DNA of 64,000 bases, taken from contig CADCXD010000005.1 of NCBI GenBank assembly GCA_902806575.1, positions 2,852,001 through 2,916,000 of the forward strand. The letters are read 5' to 3'. Position numbers and translations under genes: made by a program. Each line of letters starts with the position of its first letter. The first letter of the stretch is position 1. The notes beneath the pieces were generated by a model. The model was not told the origin of the DNA, made no database searches, and saw nothing but the letters and a program-made list of their open reading frames with translations. Positions 10,178 to 23,334 of this stretch are shown here, in pieces. The DNA is from Jackrogersella multiformis (Eukaryota; Ascomycota; Sordariomycetes; Xylariales; Hypoxylaceae).

Positions 10178-13100
10178 ATGCCTCATAGTGAGGAGAGAGA
10201 TGTTCTTCCAGCCCGTGGCCAAGATGCCTCGATGCCCATTGCCATCGTGGGCATCTCGGGCAGGTTCCCTGGAGATGCCACAACCCCTGGCAAACTTTGG
10301 GACATGGTAACGCAGAAGAAGAGTGCACGATCTGATGTACCAGAGAATCGCTACAACATAGATGCCTTTTACCATCCTAACGCAGACCACCAGGGCAGCA
10401 CAAGTGCCAGAGGCGGCCATTTTCTAAAAGACGATGTTGCCGCCTTCGATGCCCCCTTCTTTAAGATAACAGGGCAAGAAGCCCATGCTATGGACCCACA
10501 GCAAAGAATGGCCCTCGAGCTGGCTTACGAAGCTTTAGAATCAGGTAAGACTTCCGATTGACGTTATATGATATGAAAAATGCTGACAAAAAGGTACAGC
10601 TGGAATTAGAATTGAAGACGTATCAGGGTCGGCGATGGGCTGTTACATGGCTTGTTGTGTTAGAGACTATGCTGCTATTCGTGCTATCGACCCAGATGAC
10701 TACCCGTAAGTCTATTATCCATACCGAGCTCTACATATAATAAATCACTAACGAAAATCAAGTCGATACGAGGCCAACGGTAGTATGGGTACCGCTATGA
10801 TTGCCAATAGGATATCCTGGTATTTTGATATCAAAGGCCCGAGTATTAGTTTGGATACTGCGTGCTCTTCGTCTCTCGTAGCCCTACACCTGGCTTGTCA
10901 AAGCATTCGCACTGGAGAGACCAAAGCGGTAAGTTAACGGAAATACAATTCTCGGGTTTACACTCGCACGTTATTACTTCGACCACTGACAATATTATAG
11001 GCGCTTGTCGGTGCTACGAATTTAATATTAATGCCACATACATCAAATCACTTAAGTACTCTGAGTTTTCTAAGCCCGGATGCGAAGTCGATGGCATTTG
11101 ATCATAGAGCGAACGGCTAGTAAGTGTTCCACTACCCCTATCTAGTGAATTGGCAAAAATGGATGACTAACCAATCCCTTCATAGTTCCCGTGGAGAAGG
11201 CGTCTCTGTTATAGTTGTAAAATCTCTAGCCGATGCTATTAGGGATCGTGATGTTATTCGTGCAGTTGTTAGGGGTACATCTGTAACACAAGACGGACGA
11301 ACACCTGGTAAGCTAGTTCGGTCACATATATTACCTAGCAAACATAATCTAATTGTCGAACAGGGATTAATTTGCCTTCTTCCGAGGCGCAGGAGGCTTT
11401 GATTAGAGCTGCATATGCCAACGCTAGACTAAGTCCGGATCAGACGGGGTTTTTTGAGGCTCACGGGCCAGGTGAGATACCCTAGCCCATAACCGGAGAA
11501 TCGAGAATACCTTCTGATCGCTTCTCTTAGGTACACCCGCCGGAGATCCATTAGAAGCATCTGCTATTGCAGCCGTGTTTGGTAAAACGCGAACGGCAGA
11601 AGACCCATTATACATAGGCTCAGGTAAGCAACATAAATCCTTCCCCTAAGTTGATATCCTACATCAATGCTCTATATTAATGCCTCTTTTCGTTTGCGCC
11701 CGCAGTGAAGTCCAATATTGGCCACTTAGAAGCTGGGGCTGGTATAGCCGGTCTCGTGAAAGCTATTTATGCTCTCGAGAATGGACAAATTCCTCCGAAT
11801 ATTTGGTTTGAGAAGGCAAATCCCAAACTAGATTTGGAGAAATGGGGTTTGGCGGTTCCTACCGAGCTACTACCATGGCCTACAGATGGCTTGCGTAGAG
11901 CTAGCATCAACTCATTCGGATATGGTGGGACTAACGCACATTGTATCTTGGATGATGCGTATCACTACCTTCAGGATCACGGTCTCGTCGGGCGACACAA
12001 CACGGTAACAACGGTGCCCGGCCGCAGAATTGAACATTCGCTGGCTGCACTTATCTCTCCAACAACCGACACTTCCTTCGGGAGTTCAGATATCAGCGGC
12101 TCGGATACTGCTAGCGTGCGAGGAGCATCTTCTGTTTCTGACATCACCGATTTTTGCGATGTTCCTATCACCCCTCAACTGCTTGTATGGTCCTCGCATG
12201 AGCAAAGTGGGATCGGTAGGATGGCAACTAGCCTTCAGTCATATCTGGAAGAGCACCATACCTCGCCGATATACGAGTCCACGTTCTTGAAAAGGCTAGC
12301 CTACACTTTGTCTAGCCGGCGCAGCAAGCTCTCATGGTCTTCGTTTATCGTGGCATCTAACGTGGACGACGCACTCAAAGCTCTGGATATCGCGAATAAG
12401 CCCTTGCGGCCGACACAAAATCTCTCGGCTCTGTTTGTGTTCACGGGCCAAGGCGCTCAGTGGTTCGGAATGGGCCGTGAACTTCGCGCCTATCGTACCT
12501 ACAACAACAGTCTAATAGAGGCGACGGCTCACTTCAAGTCACTGGGATGCGAATGGCATTTGTTAGAGGAACTTGGCGCGTCAGAATCTGAATCGCACAT
12601 CAACGAGCCTCAAATCAGCCAACCTGCATGCACGGCGGTCCAAGTCGCTTTAGTTGATCTTCTCAAGGAGTGGGGGATTCTACCTTCTATCACCGTTGGC
12701 CACTCCAGTGGTGAGATAGGGGCAGCCTATGCCAAGGGAGCTATATCTCGCCAGTCCGCATGGACAATTGCATACCACAGAGGTCGTCTATCGGCTGGCT
12801 TGTCCACGACAGGAGCCATGCTCGCCGCCGCACTGAGCGAGCAAGATGCTCAAGCATATATTGACAAAGTTTCTGCGAACCAGAAACCAGTCGTTGCTTG
12901 CATCAATAGCCCTACGAGCGTGACAATATCTGGTCGTGTAGATGGCATCAACGAGATTCAAAGTTTGATAGGCAGCCAAGCTTGGTGCAGAAAACTCCTC
13001 GTCAAAACGGCATATCACAGTCCCCTTATGCAGGAGCTCGCTCAACCGTATCTTGAGTCCCTTGAAGGTATTCAGGCGGGCCCAAGCATAGGTACAGGTG

Positions 13101-16100
13101 TTCGGATGTTCTCATCCGTCACTGGAGAAGAAATCAGCGACGAAGCATTGAGGTCGCCTCAGTACTGGGTAGACAACATGGTCTGCCCTGTCAAGTTCAG
13201 TCATGCAGTCAAGGCAATTTTGGACTCCCCAGAACTTCTCAGCAAGTCCATTGTGATGGTGGAAATTGGGCCTCATGGTGCCTTGCAAGGTCCAATCAAG
13301 CAGATCTTACAAGCGCAGGAGGAGAAGCGCCAGGATATCCATGCGCTTAGCCTCCTAACGCGGAAACAAGATGCGATTCACACCACACTCACCGCCGTTG
13401 GGTCCCTTTACCAAAGGGGATTTTCTGTTGATGTCACCAAGGCCAATCTCCTTGATACTAGAGAGGAGCTCCCCACTCACTTGGTAGACTTGCCGCCATT
13501 CTCGTGGAACCACAACTCGAGGTATTGGTATGAGACAGCCCTATCAGCTGCTTATCGAAACCGAAAGCTTCCAAAGCATGACCTACTTGGTGTGCGAAAC
13601 GAGTTCTCCAACGAAAATGAGCCGAGTTGGCGTAACTATCTACGTATATCGGAGATACCGTGGCTCAGGCATTACATGGTCCACGACAAGCCGATTCTCC
13701 CCTTTTCTGGCGTGTTGGCTATGGTTATCGAGGCCGTCCGCCAGACCTCCGAACCTACCAAATCCATTGAAGCTTTCCAGCTTCGAGATGTGTTCCCTGG
13801 ATCACCTCTTGTTCTGAGCGATGCTGAGGATAGTCCTATAGAGACCAAGCTGCAGCTACGTCCTTGGCGAGTGGCTTCTAGATCCTTAACCACGTATTGG
13901 AAAGAATTCACTCTATCGAGCCGCAATCGCCAGGGCGACTGGACGCAGCACAGCACAGGCCTTATTAAGTTGAAATACGCTGCGGGTGATCAATCCTCAG
14001 GCTTCACAGACGAAGAGGCGTCCATAGCTGAGAGATACCGTGCAGAGCACTCACGTATAGCAGACCTGCCACTGCAAGATCGCAGCACTGCCAAATTTTA
14101 TGAGAAGGTAATTTAACAACTTAGTTCCCAAGACTTCGCTAACGGAATAATAGTTCTCCAACCTTGGAATGCAATGGGGACCGACGTTCCAGACACTGAT
14201 AGATTCACGGGTTGATGGCACCTCCATCTGCAGCACGCTGGAGATTCCGGATACGAAGTCGCTCATGCCTCTGAATGTCGAATCTCAACACGTCGTTCAT
14301 CCGGCGACGCTTGACAGCGCACTCCAAATGCTGATGGCTTGCGATGGAGTGGCCAGCCCCACAGTCCCCAAGTACATAGAGAGAATCCATATTTCGGCTA
14401 AATTACCGACTCGAGAAGGCACCCGCCTTCTAGGCTTCGCAGATATCAAGGAGCGTCGCTTCGACGGAACCAACGGCACGGTCGTGATCTCGGACGAGAA
14501 GTGGGAGGAGCCGCTGATCATCTTCGAGGGCCTCAAATCAACAGATTTCGTCACTGATACGGAAGCCAAGGAGGACACGGAGGCTCAAATCAAGGCCCTG
14601 AAGAAATTGGGGTCTTACCCAACATGGGACATAGACGTGGAGAATTCAGCCGACGCGACGAAGGCATTACTTCAGAAGACTTGCTCTGACGCCCCTCAGA
14701 CCGAGTATTCGGTAGTCCACGACCTCGAATGGGCCGCCTACATCGTGTGCAAGAGGGCCACCCAGCGTTTCAGCCCAGAAGACACTAAGGAGATGGCGCC
14801 TCACTACCAGGTCTATTACAGCTATATGAAGAGGCAGTGCGAACTCTGCGAAGCGGGAAAGCTACCTTGCCAGCTTCCCGAATGGACATCCGCGAACCAA
14901 GCCGTCGAGGATGAGGTGTTGGCGCGGGTTTCCAAAGCAAGTCTCGAAGGGGAGATGTTGTGCCGGATCAATGACAATATCTCTACCATGCTCCTGGGAG
15001 AGGTGGAAGCATGGGAGGTGATGAGTCGGGATAACCTGCTAAACAACATGTACCGATACGGTCTTTCTGACGAACGAACACCCGCAATCCAGTGCGAGTA
15101 CATCAAACGCCTATCACATAAGAGGCCGCTCCGCATTCTCGAGGTCGGTGCAGGCACCGGAAGTGCTACGAGTCGGATCCTCTCGAGCCTAGGGCCAAAC
15201 TTCGCGGGACGGCTACAGAAGTACACGTACACCGATATCAGCGGCGTCTTCTTCGAGGCGGCTAGCGAGGAATTCAAGGATTACAGCTCGATGATGGAGT
15301 TCAAGGTACTAGATATTGAAAAAGACCCTTCGCAACAGGGACTGGAGGAAGGGTCGTACGATCTCGTCGTCGCCTTCCAGGTTCTGCATGCAACGTCGTC
15401 TATCGGCACCACCTTGGCGAACTGCAGAAAGCTACTGAAACCGTACGTAGCTGATTTCAAACTTTCACTCTTTAGAAGCAAACACTAACGCGAATTGATA
15501 GGGGCGGGCACCTCATCGTCACAGAACTAACAAACAAGATCGCGAGACGTTCGGTGGTGTTCGGAGTTCTTTCCGGCTGGTGGCTAGGAGAAGATGATGG
15601 GCGCCAGTGGGGCCCAGAGCTCTCCGAGGCAGAATGGGACACCCGTCTACGTGCACAGGAATTCTCGGGCGTCGATTGGTGTTTCCGTGACCGCGAGGAT
15701 GCTGGCCACTCCTCGTCTATCATGGCATCAAGTGTCCCATATGACTCCAAAAACGAGTTGCCAAGCAAAATAATTATCGTCACGTCGCCAGAAACGAGCA
15801 CTCTGACGAAATCAATGCTTGAGCAACTATCCAGTCGATTGGCGGTCGATGGAAGTTTTGTTAAGCAGATGCCACTACTTAATGTCACCAAGTCCGACTT
15901 GACAGCAACGCGATGTATCGCCACCTTTGAACTTGAGAAGCCATTGCTGAGCTCAATTGAAACTGAGGAATACGATGCTCTGAAGCACATGGTTCTCCAT
16001 TCCGAAGGTACCCTGTGGCTAACCAGGGGTGGCACGTCCATGGATACCCGGACACCTGAGCTGAACATAGTTGCAGGATTCGCGCGAACCATACGTGCCG

Positions 16101-18746
16101 AGGCTCCAGAAGTGACATTTGCGACTCTAGATCTCGATCCCGATGTCTCCTGCGAACAACCGGAAGTAACGGAAACAATTATGAAGGTGCTCCGCCTGCA
16201 AGGAGAGGCGCATAATACCGACTACGAGTTTTCTGAGAGAAAAGGTGCTCTTCATGTCCTACGTATATGTCCCGACGAGGCCCTCAGCAGATTACTGAGC
16301 CCAGAGGTGTCCGAGGGTCGTTTAACGATGCAGCCTATCAAGCAGGCAGGTCGGCCACTGAAGCTCGACCTGAAGGCTACGGGTGAGCTCGATAGTTTCT
16401 ATTTCACCGATGATGACGACTATTCGAAACCCTTAGGCGACTTTGAACTCGAAGTCGAGGTCAAGGCTGTCGGGCTAGATCCGTATGATATGGCCGTCGC
16501 ATTAGGTCAGCTCTGGGACCCTACCCTTGGCGTCGAATGCAGCGGTGTCGTAACTAGGCTAGGCAAGGATGTTACCGAGTTCAGCGTCGGGGACAGAGTA
16601 ATGACATGCGGATTGGGCTGGTATAAGACTTTCATCCGAAACACGCAGGACATGTTCCAAAGGTTGCCAAACACGATGTCCTTCGAAGAGGGCGCGACCA
16701 TGATGATTTCCTATGGAACAGCGGTCTATAGTACATTCAATGTCGCCCGACTTCAACTAGGAGAGACGATACTCATCCACTCAGCATCGGACTGCTTAGG
16801 TGAAGTTGCTATCAACGCGGCTCAGTACGTCGGCGCCGAGATTATCGCCACGGTCTCTTCAGAAGCGGAGAAGCAATTCCTTGTTGAGCACTACAAGATC
16901 CCGGAAGACCACATCTTTAGTAACAAAGACGACGGATTCGTCCAGGGAATCAAGCGGATAACGAACGGTCTAGGCGTACAGGTTGTGCTGAACTCGCTCA
17001 CGGGCGAACTGATGAGGCAGACCTGGCATTGCATTGCGCCTTTCGGTCGCTTCATCGAACTCGGCATGAAAGACATCAGTAAGTAGCACGATTAGTTCCG
17101 GGCTGTAGTACCATTTGACTAACGTTAGAACGCAGGGAGCAACACCGGGTTGGATATGGTGCCTTTTGCCAACAACGCCATCTTCGCCGGAGTGAACATG
17201 TTGACCATGTACCGAACCAACCGTCCACTATTCAGCAGGGTGATGGCCGATGTCTTCCGATACTACAAGCAAGGAATCATCAAGCTCGTGAAGCCGATGC
17301 ACGTTTTCAAGTTCTCGGAGATCGCAGATGCATTCAGAATGCTGCAGGCAAGGAAGCATAGGGGCAAGGTCGTTCTTCGAGTTGTCGACGAGAAAGTACC
17401 GGTGGGTAAAATCCTAATAATATATTTTCCTAGTAGAGTGCTAATCGGAACAGACAACTCTACCAAGGCCGTCTAAAATTCAATTACGTCCTGATGCTAC
17501 TTACATCATCCCGGGTGGGATGGGTGGTCTCGGACGATCGTTGATGAGATGGATGGCAGCGAAGGGAGCACGCAATTTGGTCGCTACGTCCCGATCCGGC
17601 GCCAAGGACCCCCGAGCTCAGGAACTGCTCGAAGACCTCTCTGAACTCGGTGTCAAGGCCAAAGCATTTTCGGCTGACGTCGGTTGCATAGAGCAATGTC
17701 AGACGGTCCTCGAAGAACTAGCGAAAGAGGGGTTCCCGCCAATACGCGGGGTGGTTATCATGGCCATGAACGTTCAGGTAAGAACTCAGTCGATGGAAAT
17801 ATGAATTCTGCAGTGCGCTAATAAGATATTTAAGGACTCGATGTTCGAAACGATGGGATATGAGGCTTGGTGGGCAGCATTAAGACCCAAGTACAAGGTG
17901 TCGTTGAACATGCACCGCATGCTACCTAGGGACCTCGATTTTTTCATAACCATGTCATCAGCAGCAGGACAAATTGGGTCGATAGCGCAAAGCAACTACA
18001 ATGCTGGTAAGTCTCACGGTTACAGAAATATGTATACATAAAACTAACCTTCGGAAGGTAATACATTCCAAGATGGTATCGTACACCATCGTCGAGCTCA
18101 AGGTTTGAAAGCAACTAGCGTCAATCTTGGCTGGATGGGTGAAATCGGATTCGTCTCGGAGCAAGGGAAGGTGCCGGATATCGTGCGTGCCGGTGCGCCC
18201 CAGCTTACAGAGAGACAGTTCCTCGCTGTCGTTGAAGCTGTCATGGCGGACGAAGTTGGGGCACAGCCGGTGCTCGGCCTCGCTAGCGGAGGATTGGTTC
18301 AAGCCAACGGCGATGACGACCCCTACTGGTTCTCAGATGCACGCTTCGGGCCATTAAAAATGTACGACACGCAGGCACAAGGCGTTGGTAGTTCGCAAAA
18401 CCGCGAAAAAGGTAACGCTGCTACAGATTTCGCAAGTATACTGGAGGCCGCAGCGAGTCTAGACGATGCCAAGGGGGCCGTCTGCTCAGCCTTGATGGCT
18501 AAGCTCGCGAAGAGCTTGATGATGGAACTCGAGGATCTTGACAGCGCCCGGCCGATCAACACATATGGCGTGGACAGTCTCGTTGCCGTCGACATTAGAG
18601 CGTGGGCGCTCAAGGAGTTGCAAAGTGTGGTACATGTTTCTGAGATCTTGCGCAATGTTCCGATGGTGGAATTGGCTGGAACTATTGCTTCGAAGTCGAA
18701 ACTTTTGCCGGAGACACTTCAAGCTAGCCCTGCCGCCAAATCATAG
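10178..18746 (+). CDS. Highly reducing type I polyketide synthase
   Basis: Fourteen exons: 10178-10544, 10594-10705, 10763-10928, 11001-11119, 11186-11307, 11364-11471, 11531-11623, 11706-14107, 14154-15442, 15502-17078, 17136-17401, 17454-17777, 17835-18006, 18058-18746; 2601 aa. Domains: KS about 19-446 (Cys194 in DTACSSS, His329, His369), AT about 603-900 (Ser696 in GHSSGE), DH about 985-1270, C-methyltransferase about 1400-1620 (LEVGAGTG at 1492-1499), ER about 1887-2140, KR about 2223-2400 (Tyr2370), ACP with Ser2546 in GVDSL. The chain ends after the ACP, so release needs another protein. In DH the catalytic His position is Tyr1019 and the HxxxGxxxxP Gly is Asp1023, though Asp1217 remains. 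In ER the GGVG-type NADPH loop reads SDCLG (2022-2026). I expect methylation and ketoreduction but poor dehydration and enoyl reduction. No regulator or transporter adjoins it. Confidence 0.93.
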
Positions 18747-18988
18747 GCTGCTTTTTAATGAACATGACTTAGGGGGTACGCTTTACAACATGATATAATG
18801 CTTTTATTTGTTTTTAATGGCTGAGACGGGAATTGGAGTTTGAGAATTGGGTATTTCTGTGTCTTGGTTAGCACATCCTACATGGCAATATAATATGATA
18901 TGAATTTACTTACAACTTCCATCAGCACGCGCGTTGAAATATCCCTTGCCTCCATCGTCGGTTTCGCGAGAGAAAGGGATCAATGTGA

Positions 18989-19906
18989 CTACCCTAGCTG
19001 TAACAGAATACCGGTGACCTCATCAGTATCAGCCTGTTCGAATGTATTCGATAGACAGGCTGAATGGACAAAGGCTGACTTCTCCCTCTCGTTTAGCTTT
19101 AGACGCCGAGCTAGCTCTTCGATGTTATGCCTCCTTACACCACCGCCGACGATGATCTGAATATTGAGCATTTCTGCTTTCGTCATGATCCTGTCTAGCA
19201 TAGAAATGTTATTGGCCGCGTTTCCAATGCCGCCTGACGTGAGTATAGCATCAAAGCCGCAAGTAGCGAGATCATCAAGTCCCGTACTCCAGGAATGGCG
19301 CATATCAATATCTAATCCGTCATCGTCACAGCTCACGATTTCGTCGAAGGCTCGATGGAAGACAACCTTGAATGGATGTGCCGCTGCGACAAGACGGGCA
19401 CACCTGTCCTTATCGACCCAGCATCTCCCGGTGTGAGCACCACTCCCATCGACGGGATGTGAGTTTTCTGTCAAAATACCAAAGACGAAACCATCGCCAC
19501 GTCCTTCGTTAAGTAGATTTGACTGCTTGAACATTCGAATATCAGTCTCCATCTGCTCGAACTCCTCGTCAGAGTAGATGAAATCGCGCGCCTGCCCTTC
19601 AGAGGGTGGGCCTCGTGGCCGTATCATAACGCGCACAGGGACTTTGAGTTGTGCTGCACTCTTGAAATCATCAAACGAAGGAGTCAGGCCCCCGTCTTTA
19701 TATGAACCTGCAGCATTGAGCTCGATGCGTGATGCACCTAGCTTCACTACTGTCGATGCGGTAGACGCCCCGAAGACGGGTACTTCAAGGCCGATTCCCA
19801 TGTTATCGTCTTTGAATAATGAATGAGAGGAACAGAATACAGTGGACAGTGGGTGCGGGCGGCATTTTGACTCACTGCAAGATCTCGTTATCGATAAGGA
19901 TGACAT
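18989..19906 (-). CDS. CutC-family copper homeostasis protein
   Basis: Intronless. The first ATG at 19906 gives 305 aa; an internal ATG at 19801 gives 270 aa and starts right at the conserved domain (MGIGLEVPVFG), so it may be the true start. CutC proteins are TIM barrels linked to copper tolerance; their biochemical activity is not settled. Family strings seen are SRIELNAAGSYKDGGLTPS, RVMIRPRG, GFVFGILTE, VVFHRAFDEI, AILTSGGIGN and IIVGGGVRRHNI, in the usual order along the barrel. The gene converges on the PKS with 242 bp between the stop codons. A link to polyketide production is not suggested by the sequence. Copy A of a dispersed non-coding repeat lies just upstream. Confidence 0.88.
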   Translation of the reverse strand: MSSLSITRSCSESKCRPHPLSTVFCSSHSLFKDDNMGIGLEVPVFGASTASTVVKLGASRIELNAAGSYKDGGLTPSFDDFKSAAQLKVPVRVMIRPRGPPSEGQARDFIYSDEEFEQMETDIRMFKQSNLLNEGRGDGFVFGILTENSHPVDGSGAHTGRCWVDKDRCARLVAAAHPFKVVFHRAFDEIVSCDDDGLDIDMRHSWSTGLDDLATCGFDAILTSGGIGNAANNISMLDRIMTKAEMLNIQIIVGGGVRRHNIEELARRLKLNEREKSAFVHSACLSNTFEQADTDEVTGILLQLG

Positions 19907-19968
19907 GCCGTCCGCCACATTCAGGGGTAAAGTTATTAAGTACCCAGGTACCCCTAGGTAGGTAAATA

Positions 19969-20140
19969 GGGGTAACTATGTGGATACCGAGGCAGCCATT
20001 ATAGCAACCTTTCAGGCATTGTTATAGTCACCTTAGGAAGGCATCTATACCTAGGTATTTACCTACATCAATACCCATATAGCGTACGCAGATAGAGTGA
20101 ATAACAACCAAGAAATATGGTCCATATTTAGGAATCACAG
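19969..20140 (+). repeat. Dispersed non-coding repeat, copy A
   Basis: This stretch can be aligned by eye along almost its whole length with 37413-37571 on the same strand. Shared blocks include GGCAGCCATTATAGCAACCT, CACCTTAGGAAG/TACCTTAGGAAG, ATTTACCTACAT, AATACCCAT and TAGGAATCACA. Copy A has an extra CTATACCTAGGT block. There is no coding frame and no obvious terminal inverted repeat. It sits in the likely promoter region of the CutC-like gene. Confidence 0.75.
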
Positions 20141-20385
20141 CCAAAGAATCAACCACAGCATCAACATTTCATAAAGCCAGCCAGCCTTTTTTTCCAAATT
20201 ACAACGCAATTCATGTTACTTCTAATCTCTGTTTACACTAACTCTAATAGTCCAGTAAATCATCGCAAATCGTCAATGGTGAAATAAAAAAAATCATCGC
20301 AAACCCTATTTCATCCTCCTACGGTTGAATGCAACCGTCTCCTAAGCAGCCTCGTCGTGAATCAACTAGGCGGCCAAGGCCATCC

Positions 20386-21875
20386 CTAGTGGCTGACGCC
20401 CAGTCCTGGGATATAGTTCCCATTATTCACATCCCCATAGCCGGTGTTCTCGTTGGTGGGCCTGCCCATGCAGAAGTCCTGATAGCTACCGGCTGGAACG
20501 CCCACGCCCACTGCAGCCTGGACCCGAATGTCATTAATTTCCTCCTCACCATCGGCATCATCATCACTCCCAGCAGTTTTGATACCCTTGTTGTTCTCGT
20601 AGTCTTCAACGAAAAGAGACTCTTCAATCGAACCGTTACTGACAGATCGGGTAAGAGCAGAGGTATGAGACGTCGTGGGTGAATAGTAGCTGTACAACGA
20701 TTCAGGGCTCGAGTATTGCGCAGTTTGATATCCCGATGAAAATCCCTGCTGCGGGTGACTCGGAGCATTGGTGTAACTCTCGCCAGAGGCTCGGCCAATA
20801 GTAGTCGTTGGGGACAGCGTAGTTCGTGGAATAGAATATGAATCAGTAACAAAAGATTCTTCCATCGCATAACCATCCGAGCAATACTGGTTATGTCTGT
20901 GTACAAATCCACTGTCAGAGGTTTTCTGGAATTTAGATGACATCGATGTGGATAATTGCTGAGGAGCAGAACGTTTTCCCATCTGATAGCCCCAAGTGGT
21001 TTCTTCAGGTGACCCGCCATCGGCAGTTCCGCTAGTGAAGGAGTTCTCTGGGTGGATTGAGTGAGAGTCATCCACAGACATCGATGGTCCACCCGATATC
21101 CAGCCAGATTGGATGTCCTGTTGGTTATCATATGGAAGACCATCGTAAGTCTGGCTTTCTGACGCTGGGGCTAGTGGGCGAAGTATTCGGGAAGGGCGAA
21201 ATTGTCGATTTGAAGATGGACGAGTCGCTGGGCCTAAAACTGTGCGGGAGGCTGCGGGACAAACTCTGCCAGAAGGTGGAAAAGACATAGGCTCTTTATA
21301 GATAGCATCACCTTCATCTTCGATTGGCTCGTTGGTACCTTTAACAGGTTCTGGAGGACCAGTAGATGGAGTAGCCATCTGCGCCCGGGATATCGGGACT
21401 CTACGCCGGGGACGCCTAGCACGAGGATTGATCATATCATGTCGAGGCCCTGAAACTCACATTTCAGTATTGATTCAAGTGTAGAAAGTAACCAATGGAA
21501 ACATACCAAGCTTTTTTAGGTATTCATTGACATACGCCGCAGCATTAGGTGATCTTCGTTCGCCCTCGATGTTCTGGAAGTAATGCTCAACTAAGCCAGT
21601 ATATATCAGTATTTCTTCGGGGAATTGATTTGGTGTTAATGGACTGTTGTCCACAGTGAAGATGTATGATATATAGAGTACTTACATAGCATTGTACTGG
21701 TATACTGTCGACGAACCTCACCTCGATGCTCCATTACGCGAAGCATTTCGGAGGCGAGCTGGTCCCATGTCTTCTCAGCCTTAGCACGGTCGATTCCAGC
21801 ACGCTTGGATGACTGAGAGACGGCATTCCTCCAGAAGTATCTCTCTTCAGTGTCTGACCACACCTTTCCCACCAT
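20386..21875 (-). CDS. Myb/SANT-like domain protein with disordered tail
   Basis: Three exons on the minus strand, 21686-21875, 21507-21590 and 20386-21449, giving 445 aa; all three joins keep frame. The first 90 residues form a compact domain with WSDTEERYFWRNAV, KTWDQLASEM, RRQYTSTMLFEHYFQNI and SPNAAAYVNEYLKKL. The tryptophan spacing resembles the fungal Myb/SANT-like DNA-binding proteins of unknown function. The remaining 350 residues are Ser/Thr/Pro/Gly/Tyr-rich and probably disordered, with an acidic patch (GSDDDADGEEE) near the end. A nuclear regulatory role is a guess. About 1.5 kb of non-coding DNA lies upstream. Confidence 0.75.
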
Positions 21876-23334
21876 GTTGATGAATTGCAGATAGAAATTA
21901 GTGGAGATTCCTTCAGTGATGATAATATTGATTGAGATTATAAATGTTCAGGGGCCTTGGCCAGTAAAGAAAAGAAGATAGATGGATAGTAAAAGGAGTA
22001 GATGAATGAGTGAACTGGATACCTTAGGTAGAGAAGAAATATTTTGAAGGATGGAATGTCTGTCCGAAATATATATAACTTAGGACAAGTCTTTTGAATG
22101 ACCGGTATACATAATTCAATGTTCAGCGTGATGTAGATTATCTCAGTCATTGGTACGTAGTCGAGGTACAAGAAAATAAACAAACTGCCGTAATCCATTC
22201 ATCTCAAGATTGAAGGCCTTTAGCGTATCTTTTATGACCTGATCGGTCTTGGTATATTAACTATCAATGGTGGGGCTATCCAATACTATCATCACCATCA
22301 CTATTGTGGAGTCTTGGGCGAAGCTTCTAATATCAGGTCAATATTACTGAGAGACCAAAAAGGAAGCCACGAAGTGACTCATTCATATATGGCCTATTAG
22401 AAAATATTTACATGTTCAATGAGTTCAGGAGCGAGGGAAGTAGACTATTAGTCACTCTCAGTTAAACCTCTAGGTATCTAGTGGACATGTCAAGAATCAG
22501 GATTCAAACTAGTAAATGATAGAAGTACGACTAGATGCAGGTATTAGCGAGACGACAACACTCATAATATTATTCCCTTTGTCTAGATCTCCTGACTATT
22601 TCGTCTGATAAGTGCTCATTCCCCCTCTGAAATGAAGAAGGCAAGTACTTCCACAACAAATGCACATATGGTCTGTGCCCTATGATAAGGGGGAAATTTT
22701 AGTCAGGCAGATAATCAATTATTGGCTGAGGAGTTTTGTTGAGCGATTGAACAGCTAACCTACCTAGGTTCTTAGGTGATAATGGTTAATCGTAGGATAG
22801 GTACTGGTATGTACACGTATTGAGTACTCTCTGAGGTTGTAAGAGGTACTGACTTAGCGTTGAAAGATGTGAGCATTTACTTACAATACTCTACATAGAT
22901 AAAATGTAGTTACCTGTCGCCACTACTTCATCCCATAATAGAGACATGACAAGTATTCAAGATAGGTCTCACAGAAAGTAGATTTCTCAAGCAAACGGTC
23001 TGTGACTGGGGATATTATGTATCATGGAATTGGCTCAAGCCCCTTATCATGTCCCACATATTTAGAATAATGACTTGCAATTACAGCTGAATAAATTGTA
23101 GCATGTTGTGTTATTATATCACCTGTTGTTTCACTTGTGGATAAGTGACTGTAGGTCGATTTCCTAATTATTAGTTAATGTGCAACTATTACCTATACGA
23201 TAAAACTGTCGAACACCCTCTTATTTCGTCATCCATACTCTCGTAGATATCTCATTGAATCATGGTTGAGGAGTGGCATATGATAGCTTGATATGGCGGC
23301 GAAGAAGTATGTCGGGTCCAATATATCGGTCAGA
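21876..23334. other. Intergenic, no gene seen
   Basis: AT-rich DNA without a supported gene. It presumably includes the promoter of the Myb/SANT-like gene on the left and the 3' region of the Gep4-like gene on the right. One short TAGGTA palindrome lies near 22760. Confidence 0.45.

Noticed and set aside
18989..19906. CutC-like gene as part of the polyketide cluster
   Set aside because: It is a conserved housekeeping-type protein in convergent orientation, with no tailoring function known for the family.
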